Positions 12,337-24,286 of a DNA stretch of 64,000 nt are shown here, piece after piece; the stretch's first letter is position 1, and every line of letters begins with the position of its first letter. The stretch comes from Porodaedalea pini (taxonomy: Eukaryota > Basidiomycota > Agaricomycetes > Hymenochaetales > Hymenochaetaceae). The translations under genes and the position numbers were made by a program. A model generated the notes under the pieces. That model ran no database searches, was not told the origin of the DNA, and saw only the letters and a list, made by a program, of their open reading frames with translations. Location: positions 124,001-188,000 of the forward strand of contig NBAY01000045.1 in the NCBI GenBank assembly GCA_002794775.1. Direction: 5' to 3'.

Positions 12337-12516
12337 ACTTGAGGTAGTGGGCCATTGGGATGACAAGCTACAATTACTGTTTACTGAATATCAAATAATT
12401 TACTAATGAGAATAATGTTTTAGTATAATTTGCAAGCTTTAGTCCTCTCATATAAAATGTAAGACACAGAAAACAGTAATCGTAGCTTGCCGTCCCAATG
12501 GCCCACTACCTCAAGT
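12337..12516. mobile_element. Hairpin MITE (180 bp)
   Basis: Terminal inverted repeats of about 45 bp open with ACTTGAGGTAGTGGGCC and close with the complement. The interior is AT-rich and there is no coding capacity. It sits exactly at the boundary between copia integrase sequence on the left and the PRP8 pseudogene on the right. No clean target duplication was found, so it may mark a rearrangement point rather than a simple insertion. Confidence 0.75.
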
Positions 12517-12520
12517 AAGT

Positions 12521-14328
12521 GTGAGAAACCAGGTGCAACAACGTTACCTTGCATGCAGAGAACAGCAATATGTCCGCACATGAGCTATAAAGGACTTTGA
12601 GAAATAGTTCCATTGCTAAGTGATTCTGACTCACGAGTTCATCTTGTAACTCTTATGAGGATGGATCGTCTCCTTCTGGACCATTTCAATCTGCAAAGGC
12701 TCAAGCTCCTGATCGAAGACCTGACATAAGTCCATGACGACGCTTTCGTGGATCTTCTGCCACAAGTGGGCACGGAAGATCTAAATGAGAGAGATCTTTA
12801 GGGTCGGGATCTTTCCGTGCATGAAAATGCCGGTCAAATCCAACTACACTTGGAAACCGACATAGACGTTCGCACGATTGATAGTCAGACTCCACCTATG
12901 AAATTCCTCAGCATTACATATTCCATGGAAGCTTTAAAACTCTTACCTTCGTCGGAGACGTGGAGGAAGGCTTGTGCAGTACGCACCTTCGACTGCTCGT
13001 TGGTCAAGTTCCACACCCCGTCCTTGAGCGAGAACTGCTCTCCACTCATTGTCTGAATCTTCGGCGAATGCACACCTCGAAGCCGCTCATCGAGAAGAGT
13101 AGCTGAGGGTTGTTTTTGGAGTAGACACTAACAAACATATTCTCCCATTCAATCGTCGTCAAAGAACGAGGCAGGCTCTGCTTCACGTTCCAGAACACAG
13201 CTCGACCTAGATTGACGTCGTGCTTCATCAGGCGCATACGGAAATCCCGCGGCCAACATGTCTTGTTGTTATACCCAATAACGTTGTTGTTTGTTGGATC
13301 CAGATTCGCATTGAGGTAACGTTGTATAAGGTCGCATGATTCCTCGGCGGTGAAGGGGAATAAAATATGCAAACGATCAACATAACGAGAATAGAGACGG
13401 ACTGGATGGCGTGTCTCGGTCGCAGAATCACGGTACTGCAGGAAATTGTCGGGCAGTTGTGGGGGACCCGCCATTTCACTTGCACGTTGCAAGCCGAGGA
13501 TGAGAAGATCGAGGACAAGACCATAGTATTGGAAGACAAAGGCAGAGAACTGCAGACCGCGGATCATCCCGTATGTGTTCGTATGTGCCATATCTTTGTA
13601 GGTGAGAACACAGTTATTCTTCGCTGTGATATAGTCCACAAGATTATGATCGAGAATAAGACGAAGCAGACGGTTGAGAAGGGTCAGTTCAATCTTTTCG
13701 TAGACCTTCGAAAGTACAGTCTCCATCATCACTACGCATTTGCCGTCGCTCGTCTCCCAGATGTCCGTCAAGTTATTGATACCCTGGCATCAGTTGTACA
13801 CCAGAAGGGGAGGAGGTTCAGTGTCTGCAGGCTTGATCCACACCGGGAATTTATCTGCCTCAAAGAATAAGAACTGGTCAAGATACGCATCTGTAATCTT
13901 CTCAACGGGTTCAATGTCATAGCAAGGGATGAGCTTGTCATACGTGTCGAAGAACTCAATGCCTGCCTCTTTGAAGGCTCGCTGAGTGAGCAAGAGACGC
14001 TTGATCCTAGACAGACCTGCACGCGAATCAATTAGCTACATCCTATGACCAATTAGAAAAGGAACATACGTTCGTGTGGGTTGTCATACGCCTGCTCAGT
14101 GAGAGCAACCTCCTCACGCTGAGATTGGTTAAGATGGCCTTTGACGCTGTACGTCTCTTTCAACTTCTCAAGAGCCAACGCAAGCAACTTCGTGTCATGC
14201 TTTTACGAAAGGGGACTGTATGGAAACATCAATGAGAGCTACTGAAAGAAGTAGTTAATTCAATCTTACGGGAAGGGATGGGAGCAAATTTCCGACTCTC
14301 AAGCCAGTGGACCGTTGATGTGTAGATC
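12521..14328 (-). pseudogene. PRP8: PRP8 pseudogene, downstream half
   Basis: Fragment of the spliceosomal U5 snRNP scaffold Prp8, continuing the upstream half at 32012-33030. Order on the minus strand: an exon with TVHWLESRKFAPIP ending at a GTAAGA intron (about 14,270); KHDTKLL onward; an intron near 14,060-14,010; then long readable blocks ([79 protein letters not shown]). After [18 protein letters not shown] the sequence jumps to NRANVYVGF, a deletion of several hundred residues. Two CAG-to-TAG stops follow (near 12,855 and 12,790). Introns are retained, so it is not a retrocopy. It ends at the MITE. It is clearly non-functional. Confidence 0.9.
14320..14328. repeat. 9-bp target-site duplication, left copy
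   Basis: GTGTAGATC directly precedes the terminal inverted repeat at 14329 and recurs at 32012-32020 after the other end. The duplicated bases are PRP8 coding sequence (the AIYT region). Confidence 0.9.
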
Positions 14329-14399
14329 ACTTCAGGCTACCCCTCTGAGCAGACCAAGTAGGTCTATTCATACACACAACTAATTGACCATTTAGGTAT

Positions 14400-14650
14400 T
14401 GAGCCTGGGCGTGCCCAATCCGCTGGGCACTCCCAGTGGGTGCGGGTTGGGTGTGCCCAATTTTTTTTACTGTGGGAAAGTTGGGTGCACCCAGATCATT
14501 TGGGCACTCCCAACTGGGCCTGCCCAGTTTTTGGGCACTCCCAACCGGGCCTGCCCAGTTTTTGGGCACACCCAGTGGGAGTGCCCTGGGAGTGCCCAGA
14601 TATGTCACTGTCACTGACTGTCTGGGGGACTTTTGGGCACACCCAATTTG
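14400..14650. repeat. GC-rich short tandem array near left terminus
   Basis: Imperfect repeats of about 31 bp built from GGGCACTCCC and TGCCCAGTTTT. The mirror array in the right arm (about 26620-26830) has one unit fewer. Frames in it are repeat artefacts. Such subterminal arrays are typical of TIR transposons and could bind a transposase. Confidence 0.7.
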
Positions 14651-15540
14651 TTTTTGCCATAAAATCTAGGGGCTTTATAAATGTTGTATTTTATTGTTTT
14701 TGATCCTACAATTTAGTGATCTTGCTATTGACCATTGGCATGAATTGAATTTTGGTCAAGATTAGTCTGCATCAGACAGGAAAGAATGCTGAGCATGCTA
14801 GACACACAGGACAAAAAGATATTTGTTGCTATTAGAAAGACTAAGATAATAAAAATAATAGAGATAGTATTGAACAGTTCTATATACTGTAAGACAAATG
14901 GAGAAATAGGGAAATTGTACAGCAGTATGAGAGAAATGAAAATAAATATGAGTCAGCTAAAAGTGTAATGACTACTTAAGAAATCATTAATGATATTCTA
15001 ACATTAAACATTGGGAATCAAGCTCCAGCATTCTAACTATATTAGAGAGATTATATGTCATAGGCTCTATGAGAAGTTCTAACTAGAGTGACATAGCTGC
15101 ACTGGACACTTAAGTAGAGCAATTGAAAACTGAACAAGTGCAAAGGTCTGATACATTAGGATTAGTTTGAATGCCCAAGTAGAATAGAGAGTATAAACTA
15201 AGAGGGAAACTGAGATAGAAATGTAGAAAGAGTGTAAGCCCACTAGAGCATTCTTATCATTTCTAACATGTTGCTGACCTTCTGAACATCATAACATAAC
15301 TTTGAGATACTAAGCATCTAACACTCTGAGATACACAAAGTATCAATACAGTGTAAAATCCTAGGATGAAGAGAACAAGAAAGGGAAGAGATTTGAAGTT
15401 AAAATGAAAGAGAGACTTGAAAGCAGTCAGACTTGAGCTGTGCTCAAATATCAGGCCTGGACTACTAAGCTTAAAAGATTAGATATGACTAGTTGACTGT
15501 ATCTAAATCTTTTACAGGTACCTAGTTGAGTATACTCAGT
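14651..15540. other. Non-coding arm sequence
   Basis: AT-rich sequence between two GC-rich arrays of the left arm, mirrored at about 25740-26620. No coding feature was recognised. Confidence 0.5.
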
Positions 15541-15965
15541 ATACCCAACTATTTGGGAGTGCCCAATTATCTGGGGGTGCCCAATTGGGCACACCCAACT
15601 ATCTGGGGGTGCCCAGTTGGGAGTGCCCAACTATCTGGGGGTGCCCAGTTGGGTGCGCCCAACTATCTGGGGGTGCCCAGTTGGGTGCACCCAACTATCT
15701 GGGGGTGCCCAGTTGGGTGCACCCAACTATCTGGGGGTGCCCAGTTGGGTGCGCCCAACTATCTGGGGGTGCCCAGTTGGGCATGCCCAACTATCTGGGA
15801 GTGCCCAGTTGGGCACACCCAATTATCTGGGGGTGCCCAACTGGGTGCGCCCAACTATCTGGGGGTGCCCAACTGGGTGCACCCAATTATCTAGGGGTGC
15901 CCAGTTAGGTACATCCAATTATCTGGAGGTGTCCAGTTAGGTACACCCAAATGTCTGAGAGTACC
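15541..15965. repeat. 32-bp tandem array, left arm
   Basis: About a dozen copies of a 32-bp unit of the form CCCAACTATCTGGGGGTG plus CCCAGTTGGGTG. Each unit contains small self-complementary words (CCCAGTTGGG). The right-arm copy (25380-25735) is shorter by exactly two units, which accounts for the 64-bp shift in arm symmetry. Three overlapping open frames here are repeat artefacts. Confidence 0.85.
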
Positions 15966-16088
15966 TAGCTATATAAGGTCTTTTTTGATTCCTGCCTTAG
16001 AATCATTTTTTAAAATGCAAAAAATCATTATGTCATGAAAATTAAATAAGTCTAGAATGGAAGCCTTGATAATTCTATAGATAATTTC

Positions 16089-17041
16089 TCAAGCATTTTG
16101 TTCTAGACTCTGCATCTTGGCAGCTTTGCTCTGAAGACAAATCAATACACTACAATCATTGACCCAACACCAGAGCTTCCACAAGATTAAGGACAAGAAA
16201 GCATAAAACTTCATTTTGAAGAGATTACCACCCTGCTCCTCAATAGTGCTCTGTATCTTCTCAATTGCATGCTCAAGACACTCAATTGCTGCATACCGCA
16301 AACTCAAAATAAGTATAGAGTGAGACAATTACAACAAACACAGCGCACATTGTCAGTAGCATTTGTACCCAGCACACAGAGAGGCAGTGAAATGAGCTTT
16401 GCCTTGATAGGTACCACCTCAGTGCTCACCACCTCACCTGTCTGATAATATCAATGCCCATGTCCATATAGCACATTAACTCAATGTCTGCATGCAGCTT
16501 GATTGGCTACAGTAGTTGGCCACCACATGATCATCACCATCAGCTGTGCGAATGTTGCCAGTAACAGCAAGTTCAACAGCATTGTGAAGACCTTCTCCAG
16601 CTCCATCAGTATGAGCTTGAATGCATCATACAGATGGCCATATGTCTTGCCTAGCAGCCACCATCACTATTTCCTTCTTGTCCTCACCTGTTGCCTCCAG
16701 TTTTGCAGGTGTGGTGCTGGACTGGCCCTCAGAGATCTCCTCTGACAAAAGTTTGGATGCAACATGTCATAATATGGATGCAACCATCTTCTCTTCACAT
16801 TTTGTAATGTCCTCCAGTGATACACAACACTTACTCAGATCAAAGTATCCTTCAAGGATAACAAATGAATGACTGAGACTGATACAACAGATACAACAAG
16901 AGACAGACCCTTCCCCTTGTCCACATGTAGGATGACAATGATCTCTTTCCTTCCAACACAGATCAGCCTTTGAATTGAACAAGTTCACCTGCAAGAAAGC
17001 TCTGAGAGTAGAATCATCCCCTTGATGTTGTCACATTCAAC
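16089..17041 (-). pseudogene. SUI2: eIF2-alpha fragment (left arm copy)
   Basis: Mirror image of 24287-25239. It holds the same fragment of the alpha subunit of translation initiation factor 2, in the opposite orientation. See that entry for the motifs. The readable peptides of the two copies are identical. Confidence 0.75.
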
Positions 17042-17267
17042 CTGTATATATCATGAATGACAGTCAGTATTAAGTCGCATCGGCCTCTGACCCGACACTC
17101 AAGCCCAAGTTGGACAAATAGTTCAAATCTGTACTCCATGCGGGACTCCACACACCATTAGTACTGTTATTGAAGTTATAGCTATAATGATAGCTACATG
17201 ACACCACACACAGTATCTCAAGCATTGGTTCACCAAGTGAGAGTGGCAAGTACAAAAAGCACACTGT

Positions 17268-17948
17268 CAGCTCTTCAAGTGGGACAGGCATCGGGTCAGA
17301 CGACAATGGTGTCTGATGGAAAGCGGAAAAAGCATTGTTCGTTGTGCACTGAGTGCCGCGTGCTGGTGAGCTGCAATGATCGTGAGAGGGCGGCACACTC
17401 CGCACGGCTGCGCCATCTGGCAGCGTAGCAGCACACCTGAGCTCTGTTCGCGAACCCTGCCTTTGTCTGCGTACGGCCAAATTCCGGACTATTTGCATCG
17501 GACAAGGGTGGACTCGGGAAGTGCATCGCGTCGCGTGCTGCAGATTGTTGGCAGTGAACCAAATGCGATTGTTGATTCACCAAGTGAGAGCGGCGAGTAC
17601 GACAGGCAGAATGTCAGTTTTTTGAGCGGAACGGGCATCGGTCAGACAACAATGGTGTCTGTGATGCAAGCGCGGAAGAAAGGAATGTTTGCTGTGCACT
17701 GAGCGCTGCAATGACCGCGAGAGGTGGACCAACAAACGAGAACGGCAACGATCCTGGGTATCAATAGTGGGGCAGCACGCTCCGCACGGCCGCATCACCT
17801 GGCAGCGTCGCAGCATGTCTGAGGTACTCCGTTTGCCATCCCTGCCTTTGTCTGCGCGCGGCCAGACTTCAGACTTGCGCCTGCATCTGGCAAGGGTGGA
17901 CTCGGGAAGTGCCCCGCGTTTGTGCACTGCAGAAACCGGAGACGATCC
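17268..17948. repeat. Degenerate two-unit tandem duplication (left arm)
   Basis: Mirror of 23380-24060. Two diverged units of roughly 350-385 bp share blocks such as GCACTTCCCGAGTCCACCCTT and CAGACACCATTG. It lies between the cyclin and eIF2-alpha fragments. Confidence 0.6.
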
Positions 17949-19180
17949 AAATGCATTCGTACCCTCGCTTTTCGTGCGTTGCATGTTGCGTGACTTCTCT
18001 TCCTGCGGCAGCGTAGTGCTCTTGCCGACCCAGAGACACCACTCTAGGGCATCGCCCAATGCGCGTTAGCAGCGTTCAACCACGCGTGATGGGACCGGAG
18101 AGCTTTGCCCATGCTCGATTCAAATAGCATCGATCCTGTAAGAATCTTGATACCACAACGAGTGCGGCGACGAAAGTGCGCCGCGGGCGAAGAAGCGGCG
18201 ATGACAGAGGTGACAGCGGTGTGAACGGTTTTCCAAGGATCTTACGACGCTTGTCGTTAGACTGCCCTTGAGTCTGCATCTGCTGAGTTAATGGAAGCGA
18301 AGTGTCCATATGGTAGACTGTCGGCACGCGCGATGTGTCGGAGGGGTCCATTGACGTCAGCTCTGTCGGAAGACCGCAGGGGTTGGACGTGTCCAAAGAG
18401 GTATTTGCCTTTGACGAGAGAGACGCCTCGCCTTCCCTCTTATCCAACTCCGGCTCGCCCCTCACTCCCGTGCTGATCTTCTCCTTCTCCGCGAGCCCCG
18501 TCACCTTCCCCCGCACCACCCCGATGTAGCAGAGCGCCGACTGCAGGACGCTACGTCTCGTGCGTGAACGGCGAGGCGAGTGCGATGCAGTGCGTATGCG
18601 ACGAAGTGCGCAAGCGTATTCGGTATCACTGGTGCCCCTCCTGATCCTGCCGTTGCGGTAGCGGGGGGCACGCAAGACGACTGCGGTCGAGGACGATGTG
18701 GAAGAGGTGGAGGACGACGGAGGAAGGATCTCGGGGCAGTCGAAGGTATGGCTGACGAAGCGCGCGCAGAGCTTGCTGATGTCTTCGTGCCCGTAGTAAG
18801 TGTCGACTGCCGGTGGGGGTGCTGCCGGCGCGGGGTGGTGCGAGTGGTGTGCGCGCGGGACTGCCGATGACTGTTTTTTTGTCGAGCGTTTTCGGCGCGG
18901 TCGGAGGGAAAAAAAAGTGATAGAGAAAAAGACACCGATCAACAGCCGCTCATCACTCAAGTATCAGAGATCGGGGGGAAAGAGGGGGGATGCTTACAGA
19001 ACTCGAGGTAGACGCTGCGGCAGCGGCGGACGCAGAAGACGATTTCGCAGGTGGAGGCGGGGCGTACGTCGCGCGGTGCACGCGCCGGAAGGGCGAGTGG
19101 TTCAAGCTGGCACTCGACGGTGATATCGAATGCGGATGCGGATGGGGGTGGGGATGGCGCGGGGCGTGGACGGTGGCCAT
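17908..19180 (-). pseudogene. PCL-type cyclin fragment (left arm copy)
   Basis: Mirror of 22148-23420, with the same cyclin remnant in the opposite orientation. Described under the right-arm copy. Confidence 0.65.
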
Positions 19181-19447
19181 ATTCGCTGCAGCGGGCTCTC
19201 TGGCTCTGGACGTTGACGAGCGTCTGTGAGCGTCGAAGGACAGGTGGAGTTGATGCGTGAGAAGAGGTCGCTGCAAATGTTTTGATCGGAACGAGATCCT
19301 TCTCGGACACAACGGTTGCGTCGCGTTCGCCGGACCGCTCAATGAGAAGGGCGGATGGGAAAACGGCTGACGTCGATGTTGAAGCGTGTGGATCGTCAAG
19401 GGGGGCAGGAGGAAGAGGTGAGGAACACGTGCTGCGTGAACAGGGCG

Positions 19448-19707
19448 AGGGAAGTTGAACCACACCAGTGCGGCAGAGACGGAGGGAAGAGTGACCAGCA
19501 GAAAGGAGCACCCTGCTTCATCGGGAAGCCCTGCTTGTCGTTTCCGCCAGAGACGCGGAAGACGTAGCCCTTGAACTCATCACCGAGCAAGTCGCTGGGG
19601 ACACCTGGGACATCTTCTTGCCGTGGAAAATGCGGTAACGACGCTCATCGTCGATGTTGATCGTCTTTTGCTGGCCCATCGCCAGGTCAGCGATGTCGAC
19701 ACTTCAT
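19448..19707 (-). pseudogene. RPS6: 40S ribosomal protein S6 fragment (left arm copy)
   Basis: Mirror of 21621-21880, with an identical readable peptide on the opposite strand. Described under the right-arm copy. Confidence 0.75.
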
Positions 19708-21620
19708 GGCCGGTGGTGTCTTGAGGAGCTCGTCGTGTTCTGTCCCTTCAGGCAAGCAAAAAAAATGATGAAAAGTAATTATTAGTATATTCAAATAGTT
19801 TTTATGATTATTTTTTTTGCTTACCTTGAGTGTGTGGCTGGTGGGACAGCCGTGCTCGTCGTCGATGGTGAAGACGAAACGACACGAACAACGACGACGC
19901 GTTGGTTGTGTTGCCTAATTTGGCCGATCGCCGCGTCTCAAACAAGCAATCAAAGCATTCCGATTCTTTCGGAAATCTCAAAAGTCTCAGCTGTTGGCCT
20001 CAGACAAATTCTACGGACGCGTTTAAAAATACAAAAAAAATGGAATAGTTTTATTATGTATGTATCTATATCATAGCTAAGAATTACGCGTCCAACGCGT
20101 TTTTTTATGGAGTCATAAATACAACAGTAATCTTGACATGCAGCACCAGGCCTCCAGAAGCATACACAAAAGTACAATATACCCTGAAAGGCCTGACACA
20201 TATTCTATCATGAAGTAAGTGATACATTGTGTATGTATGCAAGGTTTCAAGCCAATCAGACAAGAACTGACTTCATGATAGAGAAAGAGGTGGTTTCATG
20301 AGATCTTCTGAATCTGAGTGTTTTGTATATCCTGTTCCCAGTTTTTACTTTGAGGGCATATAATATATTGAGCATATTTAGGGATATCGTTTTTATGTCT
20401 CTGTAAATTTACAGGTATCCAGCCTCAGTGGTTGGAGCTGGGGGAATTGCAAAACATCGAAAATCTTGGGTTTAAGAGGTTCAGAGAAAGCATATATTCA
20501 TGTTGTTGCTTTATTCCAAACTTCAGGAAGCTCTATAAAATAGATATTAGTACTTTATATGACTACAATAAATGTAATCAGGTGCTAGATCTCGGAGTTA
20601 GAGGAAAGTTCTGAAGGGGGAGAGGAAATACATGCAAAACTGCTCTGTGTTTCTTGGATTTGCGTCGAGTTTCACAAAACATGAACTGCATCACCTCTCA
20701 TTTCACTCCCCATTCCCAACTTTTCCCTCACCCACAAAACTAAGGGTTGGATATCTTTCTTGGACCATACTTAAATACAAATAACTAAATTTGTTGAGCT
20801 TCTCATACTTTGAACCAAGCAACAACATGAATATATGCTTTCTCTGAACCTCTTAAACCCAAGATTTTCGATGTTTTGCAATTCCCCCAGCTCCAACCAC
20901 TGAGGCTGGATACCTGTAAATTTACAGAGACATAAAAACGATATCCCTAAATATGCTCAATATATTATATGCCCTCAAAGTAAAAACTGGGAACAGGATA
21001 TACAAAACACTCAGATTCAGAAGATCTCATGAAACCACCTCTTTCTCTATCATGAAGTCAGTTCTTGTCTGATTGGCTTGAAACCTTGCATACATACACA
21101 ATGTATCACTTACTTCATGATAGAATATGTGTCAGGCCTTTCAGGGTATATTGTACTTTTGTGTATGCTTCTGGAGGCCTGGTGCTGCATGTCAAGATTA
21201 CTGTTGTATTTATGACTCCATAAAAAAACGCGTTGGACGCGTAATTCTTAGCTATGATATAGATACATACATAATAAAACTATTCCATTTTTTTTGTATT
21301 TTTAAACGCGTCCGTAGAATTTGTCTGAGGCCAACAGCTGAGACTTTTGAGATTTCCGAAAGAATCGGAATGCTTTGATTGCTTGTTTGAGACGCGGCGA
21401 TCGGCCAAATTAGGCAACACAACCAACGCGTCGTCGTTGTTCGTGTCGTTTCGTCTTCACCATCGACGACGAGCACGGCTGTCCCACCAGCCACACACTC
21501 AAGGTAAGCAAAAAAAATAATCATAAAAACTATTTGAATATACTAATAATTACTTTTCATCATTTTTTTTGCTTGCCTGAAGGGACAGAACACGACGAGC
21601 TCCTCAAGACACCACCGGCC
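19708..21620. other. Inner arm ends and 305-bp central spacer
   Basis: The arms meet the unique spacer at 20512-20816 (left arm ends TGTTGTTGCTT, right arm starts AAGCAACAACA). GT and AG splice-like signals flank the A-rich segments near 19,760-19,830 and mirrored near 21,500-21,580. No protein domain is recognised in the spacer or inner arms apart from the RPS6 leader. Confidence 0.5.
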
Positions 21621-21880
21621 ATGAAGTGTCGACATCGCTGACCTGGCGATGGGCCAGCAAAAGACGATCAACATCGACGATGAGCGTCGTTACCGCATTT
21701 TCCACGGCAAGAAGATGTCCCAGGTGTCCCCAGCGACTTGCTCGGTGATGAGTTCAAGGGCTACGTCTTCCGCGTCTCTGGCGGAAACGACAAGCAGGGC
21801 TTCCCGATGAAGCAGGGTGCTCCTTTCTGCTGGTCACTCTTCCCTCCGTCTCTGCCGCACTGGTGTGGTTCAACTTCCCT
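21621..21880 (+). pseudogene. RPS6: 40S ribosomal protein S6 fragment (right arm copy)
   Basis: N-terminal part of ribosomal protein eS6, a component of the small ribosomal subunit. An ATG at 21621 is followed, after a small indel, by [17 protein letters not shown] and then, one shift later, by [11 protein letters not shown] and [14 protein letters not shown]. The latter is the most conserved block of eS6. One more frame change gives LLSAGHS and then RTG, where the similarity ends (about residue 85 of some 240). The sequence then runs into cyclin-related sequence in the same orientation. Frameshifts and truncation make it non-functional. Confidence 0.8.
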
Positions 21881-22147
21881 CGCCCTGTTCACGCAGCACG
21901 TGTTCCTCACCTCTTCCTCCTGCCCCCCTTGACGATCCACACGCTTCAACATCGACGTCAGCCGTTTTCCCATCCGCCCTTCTCATTGAGCGGTCCGGCG
22001 AACGCGACGCAACCGTTGTGTCCGAGAAGGATCTCGTTCCGATCAAAACATTTGCAGCGACCTCTTCTCACGCATCAACTCCACCTGTCCTTCGACGCTC
22101 ACAGACGCTCGTCAACGTCCAGAGCCAGAGAGCCCGCTGCAGCGAAT

Positions 22148-23420
22148 ATGGCCACCGTCCACGCCCCGCGCCATCCCCACCCCCATCCGCATCCGCATTC
22201 GATATCACCGTCGAGTGCCAGCTTGAACCACTCGCCCTTCCGGCGCGTGCACCGCGCGACGTACGCCCCGCCTCCACCTGCGAAATCGTCTTCTGCGTCC
22301 GCCGCTGCCGCAGCGTCTACCTCGAGTTCTGTAAGCATCCCCCCTCTTTCCCCCCGATCTCTGATACTTGAGTGATGAGCGGCTGTTGATCGGTGTCTTT
22401 TTCTCTATCACTTTTTTTTCCCTCCGACCGCGCCGAAAACGCTCGACAAAAAAACAGTCATCGGCAGTCCCGCGCGCACACCACTCGCACCACCCCGCGC
22501 CGGCAGCACCCCCACCGGCAGTCGACACTTACTACGGGCACGAAGACATCAGCAAGCTCTGCGCGCGCTTCGTCAGCCATACCTTCGACTGCCCCGAGAT
22601 CCTTCCTCCGTCGTCCTCCACCTCTTCCACATCGTCCTCGACCGCAGTCGTCTTGCGTGCCCCCCGCTACCGCAACGGCAGGATCAGGAGGGGCACCAGT
22701 GATACCGAATACGCTTGCGCACTTCGTCGCATACGCACTGCATCGCACTCGCCTCGCCGTTCACGCACGAGACGTAGCGTCCTGCAGTCGGCGCTCTGCT
22801 ACATCGGGGTGGTGCGGGGGAAGGTGACGGGGCTCGCGGAGAAGGAGAAGATCAGCACGGGAGTGAGGGGCGAGCCGGAGTTGGATAAGAGGGAAGGCGA
22901 GGCGTCTCTCTCGTCAAAGGCAAATACCTCTTTGGACACGTCCAACCCCTGCGGTCTTCCGACAGAGCTGACGTCAATGGACCCCTCCGACACATCGCGC
23001 GTGCCGACAGTCTACCATATGGACACTTCGCTTCCATTAACTCAGCAGATGCAGACTCAAGGGCAGTCTAACGACAAGCGTCGTAAGATCCTTGGAAAAC
23101 CGTTCACACCGCTGTCACCTCTGTCATCGCCGCTTCTTCGCCCGCGGCGCACTTTCGTCGCCGCACTCGTTGTGGTATCAAGATTCTTACAGGATCGATG
23201 CTATTTGAATCGAGCATGGGCAAAGCTCTCCGGTCCCATCACGCGTGGTTGAACGCTGCTAACGCGCATTGGGCGATGCCCTAGAGTGGTGTCTCTGGGT
23301 CGGCAAGAGCACTACGCTGCCGCAGGAAGAGAAGTCACGCAACATGCAACGCACGAAAAGCGAGGGTACGAATGCATTTGGATCGTCTCCGGTTTCTGCA
23401 GTGCACAAACGCGGGGCACT
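22148..23420 (+). pseudogene. PCL-type cyclin fragment (right arm copy)
   Basis: Remnant of an agaricomycete cyclin resembling the Pho80/PCL group, regulatory subunits of cyclin-dependent kinases. It starts with ATG at 22148 (MATVHAPRHPHPHPHPH, a His/Pro-rich leader). An intron runs from GTAAGC at about 22,332 to AAACAG at about 22,458. Then come YYGHEDISKLCARFVSH and, in shifted frames, RTRRSVLQSALCYIGVV and LLRPRRTFVAALVVVSRFLQ. The latter continues with DRCYLNRAWAKLSG and, after a break at 23,252, GDALEWCLWVGKS. These are the cyclin-box helices in order. A stop and a small deletion around 23,250 break the box, so a working product is doubtful. It follows the RPS6 fragment with no gap in orientation. 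Confidence 0.7.
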
Positions 23421-24060
23421 TCCCGAGTCCACCCTTGCCAGATGCAGGCGCAAGTCTGAAGTCTGGCCGCGCGCAGACAAAGGCAGGGATGGCAAACGGA
23501 GTACCTCAGACATGCTGCGACGCTGCCAGGTGATGCGGCCGTGCGGAGCGTGCTGCCCCACTATTGATACCCAGGATCGTTGCCGTTCTCGTTTGTTGGT
23601 CCACCTCTCGCGGTCATTGCAGCGCTCAGTGCACAGCAAACATTCCTTTCTTCCGCGCTTGCATCACAGACACCATTGTTGTCTGACCGATGCCCGTTCC
23701 GCTCAAAAAACTGACATTCTGCCTGTCGTACTCGCCGCTCTCACTTGGTGAATCAACAATCGCATTTGGTTCACTGCCAACAATCTGCAGCACGCGACGC
23801 GATGCACTTCCCGAGTCCACCCTTGTCCGATGCAAATAGTCCGGAATTTGGCCGTACGCAGACAAAGGCAGGGTTCGCGAACAGAGCTCAGGTGTGCTGC
23901 TACGCTGCCAGATGGCGCAGCCGTGCGGAGTGTGCCGCCCTCTCACGATCATTGCAGCTCACCAGCACGCGGCACTCAGTGCACAACGAACAATGCTTTT
24001 TCCGCTTTCCATCAGACACCATTGTCGTCTGACCCGATGCCTGTCCCACTTGAAGAGCTG
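23380..24060. repeat. Degenerate two-unit tandem duplication (right arm)
   Basis: Two diverged copies begin near 23,417 and 23,802, both opening GCACTTCCCGAGTCCACCC. They end near 23,755 and 24,100, both reading TCTCACTTGGTGAA. The block overlaps the 3' end of the cyclin remnant and may derive from its tail. Confidence 0.6.
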
Positions 24061-24286
24061 ACAGTGTGCTTTTTGTACTTGCCACTCTCACTTGGTGAAC
24101 CAATGCTTGAGATACTGTGTGTGGTGTCATGTAGCTATCATTATAGCTATAACTTCAATAACAGTACTAATGGTGTGTGGAGTCCCGCATGGAGTACAGA
24201 TTTGAACTATTTGTCCAACTTGGGCTTGAGTGTCGGGTCAGAGGCCGATGCGACTTAATACTGACTGTCATTCATGATATATACAG

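Noticed and set aside
13046..13771. Intein or homing endonuclease in PRP8
   Set aside because: PRP8 inteins are common in fungi, but the sequence across the conserved region is uninterrupted Prp8 with no intein motifs; the interruption is a TIR element.
2974..14328. TGTAGATC shared by the LTR start (2974) and the 9-bp target duplication
   Set aside because: The duplication is PRP8 coding sequence (Ile-Tyr-Thr), so the match to the LTR terminus is coincidence.
15526..15940. Three overlapping open frames rich in YLGVP/GAQLG repeats
   Set aside because: They are translations of the 32-bp tandem array in all frames; the repeat length is not a multiple of three and no domain results.
15541..15965. 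CRISPR-like array
   Set aside because: Units are contiguous with no variable spacers and lie in a eukaryotic transposon arm.
20512..20816. Assembly-artefact palindrome from a missed sequencing adapter
   Set aside because: The unique spacer, array copy-number differences, copia in one arm only and a 9-bp duplication at the outer ends are not expected of such an artefact; read support is still worth checking.
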